Origin: Mesorhizobium sp. J428
GTDB lineage: Bacteria > Pseudomonadota > Alphaproteobacteria > Rhizobiales > Rhizobiaceae
Direction: 5' to 3'
Assembly: GCF_024699925.1 (NCBI RefSeq)
Contig: NZ_JAJOMX010000001.1
Span: 3,820,001 to 3,884,000, forward strand
Length of the DNA: 64,000 nt
Below are positions 59,231-64,000 of the stretch, piece by piece. The position numbers and the translations under genes are program-made. Every line of letters starts with the position of its first letter. The stretch's first letter is position 1. A model generated the notes under the pieces. That model was not told the origin of the DNA, did not search any database, and saw nothing but the letters and a program-made list of their open reading frames with translations.

Positions 59231-60100
59231 AAGGCGAGCGACCACGGCGTCCGTGCTGTCCTGCCAGTCGGGCGCGGTCCAGCCGAAGGTTTGGGTGAAC
59301 TTCGCGGTCGACAGGCGGGAGTTGGCGGGGCGGCGCGCCTTGGTCGGATAGTCGGAGGCCGGGATGTCCTTCACCCGCGCCGAGGGGCCGCCATTGGCGC
59401 GGCTCGCCTCAAAGATGCGGCGGGCGAAGCCGCTCCAGTTGGTCGTGCCGCTGCCGGCGAGATGGAAGATACCGAAAACATCGTCCTGCCCTGACACGAG
59501 CCGGGGGGCGATGTGGAGGACCGCGTCGGCGATGTCGAGCGCCGAGGTCGGGTTGCCGTGCTGGTCGGCGACGACGGTCAATTCGTCGCGGCTCGCGGCG
59601 ACGCGCAGCATGGTGCGGACAAAATTGTTGCCGAACGGGCTGTAGACCCAGGCCGTGCGCAGGATCGCGTGGCGTGGATTGGCAGCGGCCACCGCGTGTT
59701 CGCCCGCGAGCTTGGACGCGCCGTAGACGCCGATCGGGCCCGTAGGGTCGGTCTCGACATAGGCGCCGTCCTTGGAACCGTCGAAGACGTAGTCGGTCGA
59801 AAGGTGAATGACGGGGACGCCGAGCGCGTGCGCGGCGGCTGCGACCGCACCGGCGCCGGCCCCGTTGACCGCATGCGCGAGCGCGGGCTCGTCCTCGGCC
59901 TTGTCGACCGCGGTGTAGGCGGCCGACGAGACGACGAGATCGGGCCGTGCGGCTTCAAGCGCGGGCGCGATGGAGGCCGGGGTCGCGAGGTCGAGGTCCG
60001 GACGGCCGACGAGCACGATCTCGACGTCCGCACGGCCGCCGCAGCGTTCCTTCAGGCTCTGCGCGACCTGACCCTCGCGGCCGGTGACGGCGATCCTCAC
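59198..60100 (-). CDS. rfbD: dTDP-4-dehydrorhamnose reductase
   Basis: 300 residues, GTG start overlapping the rfbB stop (GTGA). Rossmann GxxGxxG-like [11 protein letters not shown] at the N-terminus, [27 protein letters not shown] and the catalytic YGASK pair. It makes dTDP-L-rhamnose in the last step. The frame is open upstream through rfbB, but that is antiparallel-frame noise. Confidence 0.95.
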   Translation of the reverse strand: MRIAVTGREGQVAQSLKERCGGRADVEIVLVGRPDLDLATPASIAPALEAARPDLVVSSAAYTAVDKAEDEPALAHAVNGAGAGAVAAAAHALGVPVIHLSTDYVFDGSKDGAYVETDPTGPIGVYGASKLAGEHAVAAANPRHAILRTAWVYSPFGNNFVRTMLRVAASRDELTVVADQHGNPTSALDIADAVLHIAPRLVSGQDDVFGIFHLAGSGTTNWSGFARRIFEASRANGGPSARVKDIPASDYPTKARRPANSRLSTAKFTQTFGWTAPDWQDSTDAVVARLLAAPQPPQGG

Positions 60101-61164
60101 TCCGCGGCCTTCTGAGCTTCGCCGAGGCGCTGGCCGGAATACTTCTCGCGGCGGATCGGTCCCCACCACCATTCGTTGGCGAGATACCAGTCGATGGTGC
60201 GGGCAAGGCCTGTCTCGAAGCTCTCCTGCGGCGTCCAGCCGAGTTCGCGCTTGATCTTCGAGGCGTCGATCGCGTAGCGGCGGTCGTGGCCGGGCCGGTC
60301 GGTGACGTAGGTGATCAGGTCGCCGTAGCTGCCCTTCTTGCGCGGGCGCTTGCGGTCGAGGATGGCGCAGATCGTCTGCACGACCGAAAGGTTGGTGCGC
60401 TCCGAGTTGCCGCCGACATTGTAGCTCTCGCCGTTGACGCCCTTCGTCGCGATCGTCGCCAGCGCACGGGCGTGGTCCTCGACATAGAGCCAGTCGCGCA
60501 CATTCTCGCCCTTGCCGTAGATCGGCAGGGGCTTCTCGTCGAGCGCGTTGAGGATGACCAGCGGGATGAGCTTCTCGGGGAAGTGGAACGGGCCGTAATT
60601 GTTGGAACAGTTGGAGAGCACGACCGGCAGACCGTAGGTCTCGTGCCAGGCGCGCACCAGATGGTCGGACGCGGCCTTGGAGGCGGAGTAGGGCGAGGAG
60701 GGCGCGTAGGGCGTCTCCTCGGTGAAGATGCCGCTGTCGAAGGGCAGATCCCCGAACACCTCGTCGGTCGAGATGTGGTGGAAGCGGAAGCGCTCCTTCT
60801 TGGCGCCGCTCAGGCCGCGATAATATTCGAGCGCAGCCTTGAGCATGCGGAACGTGCCGATCACGTTGGTCTCGATGAAGGCCTCCGGCCCGTCGATTGA
60901 GCGGTCGACATGGCTTTCGGCCGCAAGGTGCATGACCACGTCGATGTCGTCGCGCTTCAGGATGTCGAGGATCGAGCCGTCGTCGCAGATGTCCTTCTGC
61001 TCGAAGCGATAGTTGTGCTGGTTCTCGATCGGCCGCAGCGAGGCGAGGTTGCCGGCATAGGTCAGCTTGTCCACATTGGTGATGTTGTTCGACAGGTCGG
61101 AGCAAATGTGCCGGCAGACCGCCGATCCGATGAAGCCGGCACCGCCGGTGACGAGGAAGTTCAT
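60097..61164 (-). CDS. rfbB: dTDP-glucose 4,6-dehydratase
   Basis: 355 residues, extended [19 protein letters not shown] binds [17 protein letters not shown] contains the Thr-Asp-Glu triad, and [20 protein letters not shown] contains the YxxxK. GAGG precedes the ATG. It converts dTDP-glucose to the 4-keto-6-deoxy sugar. The rfbC stop lies 15 bp upstream. Confidence 0.97.
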   Translation of the reverse strand: MNFLVTGGAGFIGSAVCRHICSDLSNNITNVDKLTYAGNLASLRPIENQHNYRFEQKDICDDGSILDILKRDDIDVVMHLAAESHVDRSIDGPEAFIETNVIGTFRMLKAALEYYRGLSGAKKERFRFHHISTDEVFGDLPFDSGIFTEETPYAPSSPYSASKAASDHLVRAWHETYGLPVVLSNCSNNYGPFHFPEKLIPLVILNALDEKPLPIYGKGENVRDWLYVEDHARALATIATKGVNGESYNVGGNSERTNLSVVQTICAILDRKRPRKKGSYGDLITYVTDRPGHDRRYAIDASKIKRELGWTPQESFETGLARTIDWYLANEWWWGPIRREKYSGQRLGEAQKAAE

Positions 61165-61179
61165 GCGGAATACCTCATG

Positions 61180-61734
61180 TCAGTCGAAGAGATCTGCATT
61201 GGCAAGCAGCGGTGCATTCTTGTCCTTGTCGGAGAGCGTGAAACCGCCGGAGATGGTGGGCCACGCCACGCCGATCGCCGGATCGTCGAACCGCAGCGAC
61301 CGGTCGTGCTCCTTGGAATACAGGTTCGTCACCTTGTAGAGAACCTCGGTGTCGGGAACCAGCGTGACGAAGCCGTGGGCGAAGCCCTTCGGGACGAGGA
61401 TCTGGTTCCAGCGCTCCGCCGAGACTTCGAGCGCCTCCCACTTGCCGAAGGTCGGCGACGAGCGGCGGATGTCCACCACCACGTCGAGGATCGCGCCGCG
61501 CGTCACGCGCACCAGCTTGTCCTGCGCGAAGGGCGGCAACTGGTAGTGCAGGCCGCGCAGCACGCCGGCGGCGGCCGAATAGGAATGGTTGTCCTGAACG
61601 AAGCCGAGGTCGACGCCGGCGGTCTTCAGCTCCGCGGCGTTGTACGTTTCGGAGAAGAAGCCGCGGTGGTCACCATGCTTCTTCGGCAGGATCTCGAGCA
61701 CATCCCCGAGCCCGAGCTTCCTGACTTCAACCAT
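61180..61734 (-). CDS. rfbC: dTDP-4-dehydrorhamnose 3,5-epimerase
   Basis: 184 residues of RmlC cupin fold: LEILPKKHGDHRGFFSETYN, GVLRGLHYQLPPFAQDKLVR with the catalytic His, and FAHGFVTLVPDTEVLYKVTN. The ATG at 61734 overlaps the rfbA stop (TGATG); a GTG one codon earlier is also possible. Confidence 0.96.
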   Translation of the reverse strand: MVEVRKLGLGDVLEILPKKHGDHRGFFSETYNAAELKTAGVDLGFVQDNHSYSAAAGVLRGLHYQLPPFAQDKLVRVTRGAILDVVVDIRRSSPTFGKWEALEVSAERWNQILVPKGFAHGFVTLVPDTEVLYKVTNLYSKEHDRSLRFDDPAIGVAWPTISGGFTLSDKDKNAPLLANADLFD

Positions 61735-62615
61735 CACATTTCCGCTATTTCTGCGACCCTGCGCCTGAGATAGGCCGCATATTCGTTCTTGCCGAGCTTG
61801 GCAGCGCGGGCAAGCACCCGATCCGCCGATACCCAGCCTTTTTCGACCCCGATCTCTTCGGGGCAGGCGATCTTGATGCCCTGCCGGTGCTCGATCGTGC
61901 GGACGAACGAGGACGCCTCGTGCAGGCTGTCATGCGTGCCGGTGTCGAGCCAGGCATAGCCGCGGCCAAGCTGATGGACGTGCAGCGTGCCGCGTTCGAG
62001 ATAGACGTTGTTGACCGTCGTGATCTCGAGCTCGCCGCGCGCCGACGGCTTGATCGACTTGGCGATCTCGACGACTTCGTTGTCGTAGAAATAGAGGCCG
62101 GTGACGGCCCAGTTCGATTTCGGATTGGCCGGCTTCTCCTCGATCGTCAGCGCCTGGCCGGTGACCTTGTCGAAGGACACCACGCCGTAGCGCTGCGGAT
62201 CCTCGACATGATAGGCGAAGACGGACGCGCCGCCGGTGCGCTGCGCGGCCTGCTGGCAGAGGCTGGAGAGCCCCTCGCCGAAATAGATGTTGTCGCCGAG
62301 GATCATCGCCACATTGTCGTCGCCGACGAAGCTGTCGCCGATGATGAAGGCTTCGGCGAGACCGTTTGGCTGCGGCTGAACCGCATAGGAAAGGCTGAGG
62401 CCGAACTCGCCGCCGTCGCCGAGCAGTTCCTGGAACACCGGCAGGTCGCGCGGCGTGGAGATGATCAATATCTCGCGGATGCCGGCCAGCATGAGCACGC
62501 TCAGCGGATAGTAGATCATCGGCTTGTCGTAGATCGGGAGGATCTGCTTCGAGACAGCCAAAGTCAGAGGGTACAGGCGGGTGCCACTACCGCCCGCAAG
62601 GATGATGCCCTTCAT
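61734..62615 (-). CDS. rfbA: Glucose-1-phosphate thymidylyltransferase
   Basis: 293 residues. Nucleotide-binding [51 protein letters not shown] and the C-terminal [17 protein letters not shown]. It makes dTDP-glucose and heads the rfbA-rfbC-rfbB-rfbD operon, with overlaps or short gaps throughout. ATG 62615 gives the canonical MKGIILAGG start. Confidence 0.97.
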   Translation of the reverse strand: MKGIILAGGSGTRLYPLTLAVSKQILPIYDKPMIYYPLSVLMLAGIREILIISTPRDLPVFQELLGDGGEFGLSLSYAVQPQPNGLAEAFIIGDSFVGDDNVAMILGDNIYFGEGLSSLCQQAAQRTGGASVFAYHVEDPQRYGVVSFDKVTGQALTIEEKPANPKSNWAVTGLYFYDNEVVEIAKSIKPSARGELEITTVNNVYLERGTLHVHQLGRGYAWLDTGTHDSLHEASSFVRTIEHRQGIKIACPEEIGVEKGWVSADRVLARAAKLGKNEYAAYLRRRVAEIAEM

Positions 62616-62813
62616 AGGTAACTCTCTACGCCCCACTCAAGATGATAGAAGAAACGTCTCCAAGCCCCGCAGGCGACCTATCACGAGCGCGCGCACCCAG
62701 TCCATAACGTTTTGCTTCGCCCGGAAACTCGATGCTGGATGGCCCGCCAGCCTCGCGCAAGCCGCCGGGGTTAGGCTGGCGAACATCGGCACTTTCTGCG
62801 CGGAGCTGGCAGC

Positions 62814-63332
62814 ATGAGTCTTTTCGGATCGTTGCGGACGAGCTATCCGCCCGCCACCACACAGATCGGCCGCATGCCGACCGTCTCCGACAATCCCTCG
62901 GATGGCGGCCAGGGCAATGGCGGCAACGAATTCCTCTCCCTGGTCGACGGAGGCACGTCCGCGTCGGACGGCACCTCGACCGGCAAGCTGTCGATCTATT
63001 CGGCGCTCTCGCCTCAGGACGCCTATCGCGCCTCGCTGATCGGCAGCCTGCTGGACGACGGCACGAGCGAGAACGCGGGCGGCGACAAGGCGGCGGACGA
63101 TCCCGCGGTGAAGAATCCAATCGGCGAGATCACCGGCGACCTGGAGGCCGGCGCGACTGGGAGCTACGAGGCGTCGGAGGCCGACGAGGTGACGAACGGG
63201 CTGCAGGGCGACCGCGCCGACAACATGCTGCCCAAGGCGGGCGGCAAAGGGGACGACGAGGCCGAGAACCAGGTCGCCGCGGAAGGCACGGTCACGAACG
63301 CGCTGCCCAAGATGGACGCGCCGCCGGCCTGA
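62814..63332 (+). CDS. Hypothetical acidic low-complexity protein
   Basis: 172 residues, very rich in Gly, Asp, Ala and Glu, with few hydrophobic stretches. The start (MSLFGSLRTSYPPATTQIGR) faintly recalls flagellar rod/hook N-termini, but no domain supports that. GGAG is 10 bases before the ATG. The NALPKMD and NMLPKAGG pieces are internal near-repeats. Likely disordered; function unknown. Confidence 0.55.
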   Translation: MSLFGSLRTSYPPATTQIGRMPTVSDNPSDGGQGNGGNEFLSLVDGGTSASDGTSTGKLSIYSALSPQDAYRASLIGSLLDDGTSENAGGDKAADDPAVKNPIGEITGDLEAGATGSYEASEADEVTNGLQGDRADNMLPKAGGKGDDEAENQVAAEGTVTNALPKMDAPPA

Positions 63333-63371
63333 GGAGCTTCCGGCCAGCTTTCCGCGCTGCCGGATACTCTC

Positions 63372-63965
63372 TCATGATACCCGGGCGATCGTCGTGGCTG
63401 AAACCGTCTTTCCCGCGACAGAGCGGGAAATCCTGATCTTGACCAGCTTCGGCAGTATGCCGGCCTTGGAGAAGGACGACATAAAGCTGACGCCATCCTC
63501 CGAATAGGTGAAGTCGATCCTGTCGAAACTGTCGAGGATGATGATCGTCGAGCGCGTTGCCTCGGCGGCGTCCGGTTGCCGGCGCATCGCCATCGATTGC
63601 ACGAGGCGCGGCGCGGCGGCCTGATCGTCGATGTAGATGTCGATGTCGCGCAGGGCCAGCGAATAGAAGCCCTGGCGGGTGACGGCGGCGAAGCGCATCT
63701 GCGTCGCCCGGCCGTCGAACATCTTGACGTTCTCCTCCTCACTGTCGGGAAGGCTGGCGAGCTTCGCCGCCGACAGCGTACTGGCGAGGTGCGACAGCGC
63801 CCCCTCCAATTCGGCGCGCACGATCACCTGCTCGCGCAGCCGCGCGACAGAGTTCAGCTGGCCGAAGACGCCGGCCATCATCCCCGCCATGACCGCGACG
63901 ACCGAGAGCGCCACCAACACCTCGATCAGGACGAAGCCGTCGCGGGAGGAGGACGGCCTGGTCAT
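63372..63965 (-). CDS. Type II secretion minor pseudopilin GspJ-like protein
   Basis: 197 residues. The prepilin peptidase site and helix are clear: RDGFVLIEVLVALSVVAVMA (G-F cleavage, Glu at +5). The globular part (VTRQGFYSLALRDIDIYIDD, IIILDSFDRIDFTYSEDG) resembles GspJ. Its ATG overlaps the stop of a further gene entering from the window edge. Confidence 0.75.
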   Translation of the reverse strand: MTRPSSSRDGFVLIEVLVALSVVAVMAGMMAGVFGQLNSVARLREQVIVRAELEGALSHLASTLSAAKLASLPDSEEENVKMFDGRATQMRFAAVTRQGFYSLALRDIDIYIDDQAAAPRLVQSMAMRRQPDAAEATRSTIIILDSFDRIDFTYSEDGVSFMSSFSKAGILPKLVKIRISRSVAGKTVSATTIARVS

Positions 63966-64000
63966 GGCGCGACCTGCAGCGGCGGATTGCTGATGAATGT
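63962..64000 (-). CDS. 3' end of an upstream pseudopilin-operon gene
   Basis: Thirteen codons enter from the right edge and end TFISNPPLQVAP-stop. The TGA overlaps the gspJ-like ATG (ATGA). By operon habit this would be gspI, but too little is visible to prove it. Confidence 0.5.
   Translation of the reverse strand, partial: TFISNPPLQVAP

Noticed and set aside
60097..61105. A 5' extension of the rfbD frame through rfbB, giving a 635-codon frame
   Set aside because: The added part is rfbB read in another frame; the GTG at 60100 overlapping the rfbB stop gives the correct rfbD length.

Overview
This GC-rich window (roughly 65% G+C by eye) looks like chromosomal DNA of an alphaproteobacterium of the order Hyphomicrobiales (Rhizobiales), most likely a Mesorhizobium/Phyllobacteriaceae-type organism. 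The pointers are the aa3 oxidase cluster ctaC-ctaD-ctaB-coxF-ctaG-ctaE followed by DUF983, SURF1, ispH, thrB and rnhA; a CcrM GANTC methyltransferase; an IalB-family protein; extensin-like lipoproteins; and a long CTCACCCGGCCTCCGCT-type inverted repeat common in rhizobial genomes. Genus-level placement is inference.

Layout. 0-2 kb: end of tlyA and an RlmD/TrmA-like m5U methyltransferase. 1.9-3.85 kb: a Fic protein and a sirtuin coupled in one minus-strand operon behind a 44-bp palindrome. 3.9-5.9 kb: tldD and ialB. 6.2-12.8 kb: cytochrome aa3 oxidase structural and assembly genes. 12.8-17.5 kb: ispH, thrB, rnhA, a peroxiredoxin, a DsbD-N-like protein and yqgE. 17.4-23.7 kb: minus-strand operon thrC, M16 peptidase, GNAT acetyltransferase and a 7TM-PAS-GGDEF-EAL protein. 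23.8-34.3 kb: lipoprotein, HAD hydrolase, ccrM, VapBC, a second HAD hydrolase, mutY, dciA, a DUF433/DUF5615 pair, a DsbA-like lipoprotein and smc. 34.4-45 kb: envelope and small-molecule genes (PepSY, VOC, two extensin-like proteins, LssY-C, FMN reductase/HxlR, desaturase, thioesterase) and ppdK. 45-53.8 kb: an inverted-repeat element, HicAB, a family 9 glycosyltransferase, deacetylase, aminotransferase, acyl-CoA ligase and the mobile mystery protein A/B (HTH + Fic) pair on a locally AT-rich patch. 54-64 kb: MBL hydrolase, bioY, tRNA-Gln, family 2 glycosyltransferase, DUF2793 protein, pirin, the dTDP-rhamnose operon rfbABCD, and the start of a type II secretion pseudopilin operon.

How the genes work together. 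The core is housekeeping: respiration (oxidase, heme O synthesis, copper insertion), isoprenoid and threonine synthesis, DNA methylation, repair and segregation (ccrM, mutY, dciA, smc), and envelope sugars (dTDP-rhamnose, glycosyltransferases). Into this core are set at least four toxin-antitoxin-like cassettes (VapBC, DUF433/DUF5615, HicAB, mobile mystery A/B) and the Fic-sirtuin unit.

A caution for any reader: five conserved genes (ctaE, SURF1, a HAD hydrolase, dciA, mobile mystery protein A) are each interrupted by one small frame change while the residues on both sides keep family identity. Several are genes expected to be indispensable, so I think indel errors in the underlying sequence are more likely than real decay, but the sequence alone cannot decide.
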